In this document: positions 33,140 to 41,869 of the stretch, in pieces
How positions within the stretch are numbered: position 1 is the first letter of the stretch
Layout: the number at the start of each line of letters is the position of its first letter
Source: Erysipelotrichaceae bacterium
GTDB taxonomy: Bacteria > Bacillota_I > Bacilli_A > Erysipelotrichales > Erysipelotrichaceae
DNA: 64,000 bases
NCBI GenBank assembly: GCA_017454765.1
Contig: JAFTCJ010000021.1
Coordinates: 1-64,000 of the forward strand
Reading direction: 5' to 3'
Notes under the pieces: model-generated
Seen by the model: the letters and a program-made list of their open reading frames with translations, nothing else
Database searches by the model: none
Told to the model about the DNA's origin: nothing
Translations under genes and position numbers: made by a program

Positions 33140-34216
33140 ATGGACGCAAAGATTATCAAACTGCAGGAAATAGAGAAGCGTTATCTTGAGATCAATGATC
33201 TTCTGATGAATGAAGACATCGTTTCGGATGTGAAGAAATACACGAAACTGTCCAAGGAACAGGCTTCTTTAAAAGCTGCCTATGAGGCTTATCAGAACTA
33301 TAAGAAGTATTCCGCGATCATTGAAGACGGTCAGGAGATGCTGAAGGATTCCGATCCGGAGATCAGGGAGATGGCTTCGATGGAGATCGAAGATGCCAAA
33401 GAGAACCTGGAAAAGCTCGATAAGCATATCGAAGAACTGCTTCTGCCCAGAGATCCGGAAGACAGCTATGACTGTCTGGTGGAGATCAGAGGCGCAGCCG
33501 GCGGAGACGAAGGCAATATCTTTGCCGGAGATCTTTTCCGCATGTATACCTATTATGCCGAGTCTTTAGGCTACAAGACCGAAGTCATGGAGTCTTCGGA
33601 ATCGGAAGCCGGAGGCTATGCGCTGATCTCATTCATGGTCAAGGGTCTGGATGCCTACCGTCATTTCAAGTTCGAATCCGGTGCGCACCGTGTGCAGCGC
33701 GTGCCCAAGACCGAGACCCAGGGCAGGGTACATACATCGACGGCGACCGTCATCGTCTTCCCGGATGTGGAGGATGAGGATGTTGAGATCCCTGATTCCG
33801 ATCTGGAGATCGAGACTCACCGTGCATCCGGTGCCGGAGGTCAGCATATCAACAAGACAGATTCTGCCGTCAGGATCGTTCATAAGCCGACCGGCATCAC
33901 GGTCAACTGTCAGGACGGCCGCAACCAGATCGCCAACAAGGAGACGGCGATGAGGATCATCAAGGCCAGGGTCTACGATTACTACAAACAGAAGAAAGAA
34001 GAAGAAGAAGGTGCGATCCGCCGTTCCAAGATCGGAACCGGTGACCGTTCGGAAAAGATCCGCACCTACAACTATCCGCAGAACCGCGTTTCCGATCACC
34101 GTATCGGTCTGACGATCAATCAGCTGGACCGTATCATGGAAGGAAAGCTTTCCGATATCGTGAACGCTCTGCTGGAGAATGACGACAAAGAAAAACTGCT
34201 CAATGGCGACGTATAA
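33140..34216 (+). CDS. prfA: Peptide chain release factor 1
   Basis: Recognises UAA and UAG stop codons. 358 residues with the GGQ peptidyl-hydrolysis motif in GAGGQHINKTDSAV. The start MDAKII at 33140 is 1 nt after the tdk stop; the in-frame TTG at 33128 lies inside tdk and adds four residues only. GGAAAG serves as a weak Shine-Dalgarno. The gene for its methyltransferase, prmC, overlaps by 14 nt. Confidence 0.95.
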   Translation: MDAKIIKLQEIEKRYLEINDLLMNEDIVSDVKKYTKLSKEQASLKAAYEAYQNYKKYSAIIEDGQEMLKDSDPEIREMASMEIEDAKENLEKLDKHIEELLLPRDPEDSYDCLVEIRGAAGGDEGNIFAGDLFRMYTYYAESLGYKTEVMESSESEAGGYALISFMVKGLDAYRHFKFESGAHRVQRVPKTETQGRVHTSTATVIVFPDVEDEDVEIPDSDLEIETHRASGAGGQHINKTDSAVRIVHKPTGITVNCQDGRNQIANKETAMRIIKARVYDYYKQKKEEEEGAIRRSKIGTGDRSEKIRTYNYPQNRVSDHRIGLTINQLDRIMEGKLSDIVNALLENDDKEKLLNGDV

Positions 34217-35048
34217 TCAGCTCATTCATGAGTACAGAAAACAGTTCAGTGAAAAAGGTCTTTCACCGGAAACGGTGAAGGCTTTTCTTTTTGAACTGTG
34301 CAATGATCATCAGATCAATCTCTATCTCGATATCGATGAAGAAGTCGATGAGAAAGTCATGACTGCTTTTTCCAAAGGGATCACAAGACTTTTGAATAAT
34401 GAACCTTTGAACTATGTTTTGGGATATTCCTACTTCTACGGCTACCGTTTCATCGTCAATGACGATGTCCTGATTCCCCGTCCGGAGACGGAGGAACTTG
34501 TCGCCCTTGTCTTGAACAGGTATGATGAGTGTTTCAAGGGAAGAAAGATAACAGTCTGCGATGTCGGGACCGGTTCCGGTGCGATCGCGATCGCTTTGAA
34601 AAAGGAAGAGGACAATCTCAGACTGTATGCTTCCGATATTTCTGAAAAGGCTCTTGATGTAGCGAGAAAAAATGCGGAAAACAATGATGCTCAGATCACT
34701 TTCCTTCAAGGATCGATGCTGCAGCCGTATATCGAAAATCAGATCAGTGTCGATATTCTGGTATCCAATCCGCCTTATATCAAGACCGTGGAGACGATCG
34801 AATCATCCGTCTATGACTATGAACCGCATGTGGCTCTTTTCGGGGGTTCTGACGGGCTGAAGTTCTACCGGGAGATCCTTGCATCGGCGAAGCGGATTCT
34901 TTCTCCAGACGGGCTTATTTTCTTCGAGATGGGCTTTGACTTAAAGGATGCCTTAAGCGATCTCGCGCTGTCATATTTTCCCAGGGCCGAGATCGAAACA
35001 TACAAGGACATCAACGGCAAGGACCGCATGATGATGATCCGTTTGTGA
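34203..35048 (+). CDS. prmC: Release factor glutamine methyltransferase
   Basis: N5-methylates the Gln of the GGQ motif in release factors. 281 residues with an N-terminal helical domain, the SAM motif DVGTGSGAIAIAL and the catalytic NPPY motif in LVSNPPYIK. ATG 34203 is chosen because MATYNQLIHEYR begins the family's N-terminal domain; eight codons upstream lie in prfA. Coupled to prfA. Confidence 0.94.
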   Translation: MATYNQLIHEYRKQFSEKGLSPETVKAFLFELCNDHQINLYLDIDEEVDEKVMTAFSKGITRLLNNEPLNYVLGYSYFYGYRFIVNDDVLIPRPETEELVALVLNRYDECFKGRKITVCDVGTGSGAIAIALKKEEDNLRLYASDISEKALDVARKNAENNDAQITFLQGSMLQPYIENQISVDILVSNPPYIKTVETIESSVYDYEPHVALFGGSDGLKFYREILASAKRILSPDGLIFFEMGFDLKDALSDLALSYFPRAEIETYKDINGKDRMMMIRL

Positions 35049-35133
35049 ACTGTTTTCACAATATTTTCACAGTCAGATGATATAAAGATAGTGTAATAAT
35101 TTTTTCATTAAACAATCTTCCAATAATAAGTAG

Positions 35134-35164
35134 AACAGAACAAGCCCGGAAGGGCTTTTCTGTT
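35134..35164 (+). terminator. Two-tier hairpin between prmC and the next gene
   Basis: Outer stem AACAGAA (35134-35140)/TTCTGTT (35158-35164), inner stem AGCCC (35143-35147)/GGGCT (35152-35156), loop GGAA. The inner stem followed by TTTTCTGTT resembles the terminator at 896-920. It probably ends the prmC unit, but lies only 19 nt before the next ATG and could instead be an attenuator of that gene. Confidence 0.6.
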
Positions 35165-35182
35165 GAAGAAACAGGAGGTCAT

Positions 35183-35587
35183 ATGGTCGGTTTTGATACG
35201 ATGTTCAAATTAGGATACAAGTCCGAGGAACAGAGAAAGAAGGAAGCAGAGGCATATAATGCGAAGCAGTTTCCCTATGGGGAAAAGCAGAGAGAAAAAC
35301 TCCTTTCGTTTCTGAAAGAGCTTCTGCCCCGTTTTGACGAAGAGATCTCTGTCTATCAGTATCTCGTATGCAAGGACATGACCGGTTCCTGGAAAGATCA
35401 AAACTATGACAGAAAAAAGATCGATCAGATCGCCGACAGTCTGAAATTCACCCTGAAAAAGAAAAACAGAGATGATCTCTATCTCTATCTTGCTTTATGT
35501 GAGGCCGATCTGTCGATCGATGAAAAGCTGGATTATCCGGATATCGAAGCGCTGAAAGAAAGGGCTGAAGAACTGAAAAAGATCTGA
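35183..35587 (+). CDS. Hypothetical protein, 134 residues
   Basis: I do not recognise this protein. It is soluble, predicted mostly helical and rich in Lys, Glu and Tyr, with no signal peptide or transmembrane segment. A strong AGGAGGT site precedes ATG 35183, so it is surely translated. It stands between a hairpin upstream and a bidirectional terminator that includes its last codons, so it appears monocistronic. A possible promoter lies around 35055-35086 (TATAAA at 35081), but the spacing is poor. Confidence 0.75.
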   Translation: MVGFDTMFKLGYKSEEQRKKEAEAYNAKQFPYGEKQREKLLSFLKELLPRFDEEISVYQYLVCKDMTGSWKDQNYDRKKIDQIADSLKFTLKKKNRDDLYLYLALCEADLSIDEKLDYPDIEALKERAEELKKI

Positions 35588-35602
35588 TACAGATCTTTTT
35601 TT
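35576..35602. terminator. Bidirectional terminator between convergent genes
   Basis: AAAGATCTG (35578-35586) pairs with CAGATCTTT (35590-35598), loop ATA, with A-run before and T-run after. It serves the hypothetical gene on the plus strand and the GNAT gene on the minus strand. Confidence 0.85.
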
Positions 35603-36092
35603 ATTCGGGTATGCTGTATTCCATGATGTAGTCATCCATCACATAGCCGCTACCGATATCATTGACGACACTGTCGATGACTTTGAAGCCCAGATGGAGA
35701 TAGATCTCATAGGACGGCGTATTGCCTTTGTTTACGGTCAGATAGATCTTCTTGAGGCCGTTTTTCTTTGTGTAGGAAACGACATCATCAAACATCAGCC
35801 TGCCGATGCCCTTGCCCCGGTATCGTCTGTGGGCATAGAGCTTGGAGAGGAAGACTCTTTCTTCCTCTTTTTTATATTCGCAGAAACCGATGATCTGATC
35901 ATTTTCCCTGACGATCCTAAAAACAGCACCGTCCTGTATCAGCTGGGCGATCGCCTCTTGTGAAAGAAACAGATCAGCCATGTATACTGCCTGGGCGTTG
36001 CCGATCAGATTGTTGTAGTAATCAATGAAAACATCCTGAGCAAACGCAGAGGTTTCTTTGATCATTTCCGGGCTTACAGTGATCATTTCCAT
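35601..36092 (-). CDS. GNAT-family N-acetyltransferase
   Basis: Transfers an acetyl group from acetyl-CoA to an unknown amine. 163 residues. The acetyl-CoA loop is RRYRGKGIGRLMF (about residue 92-104), followed by a helix and the KIYLTVNKGN strand typical of the fold. The ATG at 36092 lies 6 nt after an extended -10 (TGC-TAAAAT) and has no Shine-Dalgarno. It is divergent from ychF and convergent with the hypothetical gene at 35183. Substrate cannot be predicted. Confidence 0.86.
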   Translation of the reverse strand: MEMITVSPEMIKETSAFAQDVFIDYYNNLIGNAQAVYMADLFLSQEAIAQLIQDGAVFRIVRENDQIIGFCEYKKEEERVFLSKLYAHRRYRGKGIGRLMFDDVVSYTKKNGLKKIYLTVNKGNTPSYEIYLHLGFKVIDSVVNDIGSGYVMDDYIMEYSIPE

Positions 36093-36098
36093 AGCTAC

Positions 36099-36124
36099 AT
36101 TTTAGCATACTTTAGTGCTAAACT
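36099..36124. promoter_or_regulatory. Symmetric divergent promoters of the GNAT gene and ychF
   Basis: A 7-bp inverted repeat TTTAGCA (36101-36107)/TGCTAAA (36116-36122) places TGC plus a -10 hexamer on each strand: TAAAAT at 36104-36099 on the minus strand, TAAACT at 36119-36124 on the plus. The minus box is 6 nt from the GNAT ATG. The plus box gives a short leader carrying GAGGT before ychF. Confidence 0.55.
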
Positions 36125-36144
36125 AATTAATGAGGTAAAAAGAT

Positions 36145-37248
36145 ATGAGTTTAACTGCAGGAATCGTCGGTCTGCCCAATGTCGGCAAGTCCACACTGTT
36201 CAATGCCATAACCAATTCCAGGGTCGAAGCCGCCAACTATCCGTTCGCGACGATCGAGCCCAATGTCGGTGTCGTCGAAGTGAAAGATCAGCGTCTGATC
36301 GATCTCAGCAATCTGTTTGAACCGGAAAGAACCATCTTCACGACGTTTGAATTCACCGATATCGCCGGACTGGTCAAGGGTGCTTCGACAGGTGAAGGAC
36401 TGGGAAACAAGTTCCTGGCCAATATCCGTGAAGTGGATGCGATCTGTCATGTCGTCAGGTGTTTTGAAGACAGCAGCATCACTCATGTCTACGACCGTAT
36501 CGATCCGGTGGATGACATCGAGATCATCAACTATGAACTGCAGATGGCTGATATTGCCACCTGTGAAAACAGGATCGCCAAAGTCGAAAAGAAGGCTCAG
36601 AATACCAAGGAAAAGGAAGCGGTCTTTGAGTACAACCTGCTCAAGAAGATCAAGGATGCCTTGGACAGAAACACGAACATCCGTTCTCTTTCTTTCTCCA
36701 AGGAAGAAAGCGAGTATCTCAAACAGTTCCATTTCCTGACCGGCAAACCGGTCATCTATGTCTGCAATATCAGGGAAGAGGAGATCAATGATCCCGATTC
36801 CAATCCGTATTTCACTGCGGTAAAGGAGTATGCGGCAAAAGAAGGATCACAGGCCGTTGCGATCTCCGCCAAGATCGAAGAGGAGCTTTCTGATCTTTCC
36901 AAGGAAGAAAAACTCGAATTCCTCAAGGAACTGGATATCGATCATTCCGGACTGGATGAGCTGATCGTCAAGGCCTATCAGACACTGGGTCTGGAGACTT
37001 TCTTCACGGTAGGAAAGGATGAATGCCGCGGCTGGACCTTCAAATCAGGCTATACGGCACCGCAGTGCGCAGGCATCATCCATACGGATTTTGAAAAGGG
37101 CTTCATCAAGGCCGAAGTCTATACCTATGAGGACATCATGGAGTACAAGACGGAAGCCAAACTCAAGGAAGCCGGCAAGATCAGACTGGAAGGCAAGGAT
37201 TATCATCCCAAAGACGGAGACATCATGTTCTTCCGTTTCAATAACTGA
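36145..37248 (+). CDS. ychF: YchF/OLA1-family ATPase (Obg-like)
   Basis: A ribosome-associated P-loop nucleotidase. 367 residues with Walker A LPNVGKSTLFNAI, the G3-like TDIAGLVKGAS, and the NxxE version of G4 (NIRE) that gives this family ATP preference. A coiled coil lies near residues 130-200 and a TGS domain at the C-terminus. GAGGT precedes the ATG. tilS follows after 3 nt. Confidence 0.96.
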   Translation: MSLTAGIVGLPNVGKSTLFNAITNSRVEAANYPFATIEPNVGVVEVKDQRLIDLSNLFEPERTIFTTFEFTDIAGLVKGASTGEGLGNKFLANIREVDAICHVVRCFEDSSITHVYDRIDPVDDIEIINYELQMADIATCENRIAKVEKKAQNTKEKEAVFEYNLLKKIKDALDRNTNIRSLSFSKEESEYLKQFHFLTGKPVIYVCNIREEEINDPDSNPYFTAVKEYAAKEGSQAVAISAKIEEELSDLSKEEKLEFLKELDIDHSGLDELIVKAYQTLGLETFFTVGKDECRGWTFKSGYTAPQCAGIIHTDFEKGFIKAEVYTYEDIMEYKTEAKLKEAGKIRLEGKDYHPKDGDIMFFRFNN

Positions 37249-37251
37249 TTC

Positions 37252-38454
37252 ATGGATCTTGAATTGACAAATCAAAAGAAATATCTGATCGCAGTATCGG
37301 GAGGGCCGGATTCAATGGCCCTTTTAGATATGGCTTTTCATTCAGGTGTCTATCTGGAAGCGGCTCACATGAACTACCATAAAAGGCAAAGTGCTGCGCG
37401 CGATGAGAAGATCGTGAAGGCTTACTGTGACAGGAATGGGATCATCTTTCACCGCTGCGATTTCGACAAAGAATTGTATAAGGGGAATTTCCAGGCGGCA
37501 GCCAGAAATGCAAGATATGATTTCTTTACGGCTCTCTGCAAGGAAAGAGGGCTGGATGAAGTGCTTGTCGCCCATCAGAAAGACGATCTGATCGAGACAT
37601 ACCTGATGCAGAAGGAAAATAGACTGGGTGTCGCCTATTACGGCCTGAAAGAAAGAAACACGGTCAATGATGCCGTTATTTACAGGCCACTACTGAAATA
37701 TACGAAACAGGAACTGCTGGATTATTGCAATGATCGCGGCATTGAATACGGGATCGATGAATCCAATCTTTCGGATTCCTATACGCGCAACCGCATCCGT
37801 CATCATAAAACGGATAAGATGTCCAGGGAAGAAAAAGACAGACTGATCCATCAGATCGCTCTGCTCAATCAGAAAGGCCGGGAACGTTACGAAAGGGCAG
37901 CATCTTTCCTGAAAAAGGATTCCTACAGTGTCTCTGAATTTATGAAGATCCCGTATCTGAAATACTGGCTGCGTGTCCATTTCCTGAACAAAAGCGACCG
38001 CTTTTTTGATGAGATGAAGCGGCAGCTGAAAGAAAGTGAAAGCTGTGCCTTTTACGGGGAAGATATCATGATATTCAGGGAATACGGAAGGATCCATGTT
38101 TCCGTAATTCCGGAAACATACGAATATCGTTTTGACTCTTTGAAACAGATGAAGGATTTCCGATGCCGTTATTTTGAACTGAAGGACAGCGGTGAACTGA
38201 TCGAAGGCGTCAGTTTTACTAAAGAGGATTTTCCGCTGACGATACGCACTGTATCGAGAGGGGATCGGATCCATATGCGTTACGGTCACAAAAGAGTCAG
38301 CCGTTTTCTGATCGACAGAAAGATTCTTTTATGTGAAAGGCTGAACTGGCCGGTCATGGCCAATCAGAAAAACGAAGTGATTTTTGTACCGGGAATGGGC
38401 TGTAACAGAAATCATTATTGCGAAAAACAGGATATCTTTATGATAAAATTATGA
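37252..38454 (+). CDS. tilS: tRNA(Ile)-lysidine synthase
   Basis: Converts the wobble C of the tRNA-Ile CAU anticodon to lysidine so it reads AUA. The 400-residue protein has the PP-loop SGGPDSMAL at residue about 16 and the family region YTRNRIRHH near 180. The C-terminal domain is weakly conserved. No good Shine-Dalgarno is seen; translation may be coupled to ychF, which ends 3 nt before. The tilS-hpt-ftsH order is classic. Confidence 0.93.
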   Translation: MDLELTNQKKYLIAVSGGPDSMALLDMAFHSGVYLEAAHMNYHKRQSAARDEKIVKAYCDRNGIIFHRCDFDKELYKGNFQAAARNARYDFFTALCKERGLDEVLVAHQKDDLIETYLMQKENRLGVAYYGLKERNTVNDAVIYRPLLKYTKQELLDYCNDRGIEYGIDESNLSDSYTRNRIRHHKTDKMSREEKDRLIHQIALLNQKGRERYERAASFLKKDSYSVSEFMKIPYLKYWLRVHFLNKSDRFFDEMKRQLKESESCAFYGEDIMIFREYGRIHVSVIPETYEYRFDSLKQMKDFRCRYFELKDSGELIEGVSFTKEDFPLTIRTVSRGDRIHMRYGHKRVSRFLIDRKILLCERLNWPVMANQKNEVIFVPGMGCNRNHYCEKQDIFMIKL

Positions 38455-38474
38455 AATATACGGAGGACTTTGCA

Positions 38475-39014
38475 ATGTTGGCTGATAATGTTGAAAAAGT
38501 GCTGATCAGCGAAGAAGAGATCGTTGAGAGATGTAAGGAACTCGGAGATCAGATCTCCAGGGATTATGAGGGAAAAGACCCGATCATCATCGGTCTGCTG
38601 AAGGGTTCCGTACCTTTCATGGCGGAGCTGATCAAGTATATTACCATTGACTGTGAACTGGAGTTCATGGCCGTAACAAGCTATTCCGGCACTGAGTCGA
38701 TGGGCGATGTCAAGATCGTCAAGGACCTGGACCGTTCGATCCAGGGCATGGATGTGCTGATTGTTGAGGATATTGTCGATACCGGCAAGACATTGGAAAA
38801 AGTCAAGGAACTTCTGTATTCCAAGGGCGCAAACACCGTGAAGGTCGTAGCTCTTCTGGACAAGCCGTCACGCAGGATCGTGGATATCGAAGCTGAATAT
38901 GTCGGTTTCTCGATCCCCAATGAGTTCGTGATCGGTTTCGGTCTGGATTTTGATCAGAAGTACCGCAATCTGCCCTTTGTGGGGGTACTGAAAGAGGAGT
39001 GTTACAAACAGTAA
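38475..39014 (+). CDS. hpt: Hypoxanthine phosphoribosyltransferase
   Basis: Salvages hypoxanthine and guanine to IMP and GMP. 179 residues, the usual length. The PRPP loop is VLIVEDIVDTGKTL, and LLKGSVPF and VGFSIPNEFVIGFGLD are typical. ATG 38475 is chosen because CGGAGGA (38461-38467) precedes it at proper distance; earlier in-frame ATGs overlap tilS. ftsH begins immediately after the stop. Confidence 0.95.
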   Translation: MLADNVEKVLISEEEIVERCKELGDQISRDYEGKDPIIIGLLKGSVPFMAELIKYITIDCELEFMAVTSYSGTESMGDVKIVKDLDRSIQGMDVLIVEDIVDTGKTLEKVKELLYSKGANTVKVVALLDKPSRRIVDIEAEYVGFSIPNEFVIGFGLDFDQKYRNLPFVGVLKEECYKQ

Positions 39015-40943
39015 ATGAATAACAACAATAACAACAATAAACGGCAGCTGGTCAATCTGCTGCCATATATATTCGTATCGCTGTTTCTGATCATGATGGC
39101 TTTTTCAAGTCCGGTCAGAAATAGCAATACCAACCTGAATTACCGGGAATTCAACGAACTGCTGGCATCGGATAAGATCGCTTCCGCCAAGGTTTCGATG
39201 GACTACAACACAATGACAGTTACCGGTGTCTTCAAGGACAGCAGCGGTTCCCATCAGTTCACGGCCATCATCCCCAATACGGAAAAAGCGGCTGATGAAC
39301 TCATCGATGATCTCAAGAAGATCGATAACGTCACTTTTGTGGATGCCAATGCATCCAATTATCTGCTGGAACTGGTCTCTTCGATCGTTCCGCTGGTGCT
39401 GTTTGTCATCGCCGGCATGTTCATCATGAACCGGATGGGAGCGATGAATTCCAACAAACAGGCTTTTGATTTCTCCAAATCCAGAGCGAGACTGGAAGAT
39501 GACATCAAGGTCAGATTCTCCGATGTCGCCGGCTGTGATGAAGAGAAAGAGGAGATGGAAGAGATCATCGAGTATCTCAAGAATCCCAAGAAGTTTGCGA
39601 AGATGGGTGCCAGGATCCCCAAAGGCATCATCATGGTCGGTGCACCCGGTACCGGTAAGACTCTGCTGGCAAAGGCAGTCGCCGGTGAGGCAAATGTTCC
39701 GTTTTATTCCATCTCCGGTTCCGACTTCGTGGAAATGTTCGTCGGTGTCGGTGCCAGCCGTGTCAGAGACATGTTCGCCAAGGCGAAGAAGACTGCTCCC
39801 TGCATGATCTTCATTGATGAGATCGATGCGGTCGGCCGTCAGAGAGGTGCAGGCCTTGGCGGCGGACACGACGAAAGAGAACAGACCCTCAACCAGCTGC
39901 TGGTAGAGCTTGACGGCATGCAGGACAATGCCGGCATCATCGTCATCGCTGCGACCAACAGACCGGATGTTCTTGACTCCGCACTGCTGCGTCCGGGCAG
40001 ATTCGACCGTCAGATTACGGTATCGCTGCCGGATCTCAAAGGCAGGGAAGCCATTCTCAGAGTCCATGCCAGAAACAAGAAGCTTGCTGACAATGTCAAG
40101 CTGGAGAACCTAGCCAAGAGGACTCCGGGATTCTCAGGTGCCGATCTGGAAAATGTCCTGAACGAAGCGGCTATCCTGGCTGTCAGGGAAAACAAGGAAC
40201 AGATCGAAACCAAACAGATCGATGAGGCGATCGACCGCGTCATGATGGGTCCCGCCAAGAAATCTAGAACTTATGATGATTACACCAAAAAACTGGTCGC
40301 CTATCATGAAGCCGGCCATGCGATTGTCGGCTTAAGTCTGCCGGATGGATCCGTCGTTCAGAAAGTGACGATCATCCCCCGCGGCAACGCCGGCGGATAC
40401 AACTTGATCACACCGCGTAAGGAAAAGATCCTCAATTCCCGCAAGGAACTGCTGGATACGATCACCAGCTACATGGGCGGACGTGCTGCCGAGGAGATCT
40501 TCTTCTCCGATATCACGACCGGTGCTTCCAGCGACATTCAGCAGGCAACCAGGATCGCCAAGGATATGGTCACGACATACGGTATGTCCGATCTTGGTCC
40601 GATCCAGTATAATTCGGGTAATGATTCCGTCTTCCTGGGACGTGACTACAATTCTCCTTCCAATGCCTCCTCACAGGTCGCCTATGAGATCGATACGGAA
40701 GTCAGAAAGATCATCGAATCCTGTCATCAGGAGGCCAAGCGGATCATCAATAAGAACCGCGATGATCTGATTCTGATCGCCGAGACGCTGATGGAACAGG
40801 AAACGCTCACAGCCGAGGAGATCGAACAGCTTCTGAAGAAAGAAAAGAAGGAGATTTCTGTCGAAAAGAAGAAGCCGGTAGTGAGAAAGACTGCAGTCAG
40901 AAAAACTGCGGGCGCAAAGAAAGAAACCGAAAAGAAAAAATAG
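39015..40943 (+). CDS. ftsH: ATP-dependent zinc metalloprotease FtsH
   Basis: A membrane AAA+ protease that degrades misfolded and regulatory proteins. 642 residues. The first transmembrane segment lies at about 13-30, an extracytoplasmic domain follows, and the second segment is at about 122-142. The AAA domain has Walker [12 protein letters not shown] and [11 protein letters not shown], and the zinc motif is HEAGH (about residue 433). The N-terminus carries seven Asn in a row from an AAT/AAC repeat, and the last 45 residues are Lys-rich. The ATG abuts the hpt stop; GAGGAG lies 14 nt or more upstream, farther than usual. Confidence 0.97.
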   Translation: MNNNNNNNKRQLVNLLPYIFVSLFLIMMAFSSPVRNSNTNLNYREFNELLASDKIASAKVSMDYNTMTVTGVFKDSSGSHQFTAIIPNTEKAADELIDDLKKIDNVTFVDANASNYLLELVSSIVPLVLFVIAGMFIMNRMGAMNSNKQAFDFSKSRARLEDDIKVRFSDVAGCDEEKEEMEEIIEYLKNPKKFAKMGARIPKGIIMVGAPGTGKTLLAKAVAGEANVPFYSISGSDFVEMFVGVGASRVRDMFAKAKKTAPCMIFIDEIDAVGRQRGAGLGGGHDEREQTLNQLLVELDGMQDNAGIIVIAATNRPDVLDSALLRPGRFDRQITVSLPDLKGREAILRVHARNKKLADNVKLENLAKRTPGFSGADLENVLNEAAILAVRENKEQIETKQIDEAIDRVMMGPAKKSRTYDDYTKKLVAYHEAGHAIVGLSLPDGSVVQKVTIIPRGNAGGYNLITPRKEKILNSRKELLDTITSYMGGRAAEEIFFSDITTGASSDIQQATRIAKDMVTTYGMSDLGPIQYNSGNDSVFLGRDYNSPSNASSQVAYEIDTEVRKIIESCHQEAKRIINKNRDDLILIAETLMEQETLTAEEIEQLLKKEKKEISVEKKKPVVRKTAVRKTAGAKKETEKKK

Positions 40944-40970
40944 AGAAAAACCGCAGCAGCGGTTTTTCTT
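40944..40970 (+). terminator. Terminator after ftsH
   Basis: AGAAAAACCGC (40944-40954) pairs with GCGGTTTTTCT (40959-40969), loop AGCA. The following -10 box begins 13 nt later. Confidence 0.88.
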
Positions 40971-40981
40971 CTGATTCGATA

Positions 40982-40987
40982 TATAAT
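40982..40987 (+). promoter_or_regulatory. -10 box of hslO, leaderless geometry
   Basis: TATAAT followed by GGAGTC (6 nt) and the ATG at 40994. The GGAG lies only 2 nt from the ATG, too close for a normal Shine-Dalgarno. Confidence 0.55.
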
Positions 40988-40993
40988 GGAGTC

Positions 40994-41869
40994 ATGGAAA
41001 ACAATGTTCTGATCGCTGAGGCATTGAACGGCAATGCCCGTATCTATCTCTTCAATTCAAAGGAAATGGTCGAAGAAGCCAGAAAACTTCACGATCTGTG
41101 GCCGACTTCCTGCGCTGCTCTGGGAAGGACACTGTCGGTTACGGGCCTGATGGGTCTGATGCAGAAGGAAGAAGGGGAGACCGTCACGGTCACGATCAAC
41201 GGAAACGGACCGATCGGTACCATTCTCTGCGTTTCTGACTGTGCAGGCAATGTCAAGGGATTCTGCGGCGATCCTCATCTTTATCAGACATATGAAAACA
41301 CCCACAAACTGGCTGTCGGACTCTGCGTCGGCACTGACGGCTATCTCAAGGTGACAAAGAATCTGAAGATGAAACAGAACTATACATCTCAGGTGAAGCT
41401 GCAAAGCGGAGAGATCGGAGATGATTTTGCCTATTATTTCCTGATCTCCGAACAGATCCCGTCGATCGTTTCCGTCGGTGTACTGGTCGATACCGATGAC
41501 AGTGTCAGATCGGCCGGAGCGATGATCATCGAACTGCTTCCTGGCCACAAAGAGGAAGATATCGCCTATCTGGAAGGACTGAAACTGAAACCGATCTCTT
41601 CGGTGCTGGAAGAAGATCCGGATATCTGCAGGTATCTTTATGAGCTCTTCCCGGATGCCCAGATCCTGGAAGAAAGAAATATCCGCTATTTCTGTGACTG
41701 TTCCAAAGACAGATTCATGTCCAAGCTGCTGACACTGTCTGAGAAGGATCTGAAAGAAATCGCCCAGGATGATCATCTGGATGTGAAATGCGAGTTCTGC
41801 AATAAAGAGTACCGTTTTGAGAAAGAAGATATCAGTCAACTGCTGAATTATGTTTCAAATAAGGGATAA
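40994..41869 (+). CDS. hslO: Redox-regulated chaperone Hsp33
   Basis: A holdase activated by oxidation. 291 residues. The N-terminal domain has GRTLSVTGLMGLMQK, and the C-terminal redox switch has a CxC pair (FCDCSKDRF) and a CxxC pair (CEFCNKEY) that bind zinc when reduced. Placement after ftsH and before dusB is common in Firmicutes. It overlaps dusB by 20 nt. Confidence 0.95.
   Translation: MENNVLIAEALNGNARIYLFNSKEMVEEARKLHDLWPTSCAALGRTLSVTGLMGLMQKEEGETVTVTINGNGPIGTILCVSDCAGNVKGFCGDPHLYQTYENTHKLAVGLCVGTDGYLKVTKNLKMKQNYTSQVKLQSGEIGDDFAYYFLISEQIPSIVSVGVLVDTDDSVRSAGAMIIELLPGHKEEDIAYLEGLKLKPISSVLEEDPDICRYLYELFPDAQILEERNIRYFCDCSKDRFMSKLLTLSEKDLKEIAQDDHLDVKCEFCNKEYRFEKEDISQLLNYVSNKG

Noticed and set aside
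39105..40067. 320-residue minus-strand frame
   Set aside because: Shadow of ftsH, with no Shine-Dalgarno or -10 box and no recognisable domain.
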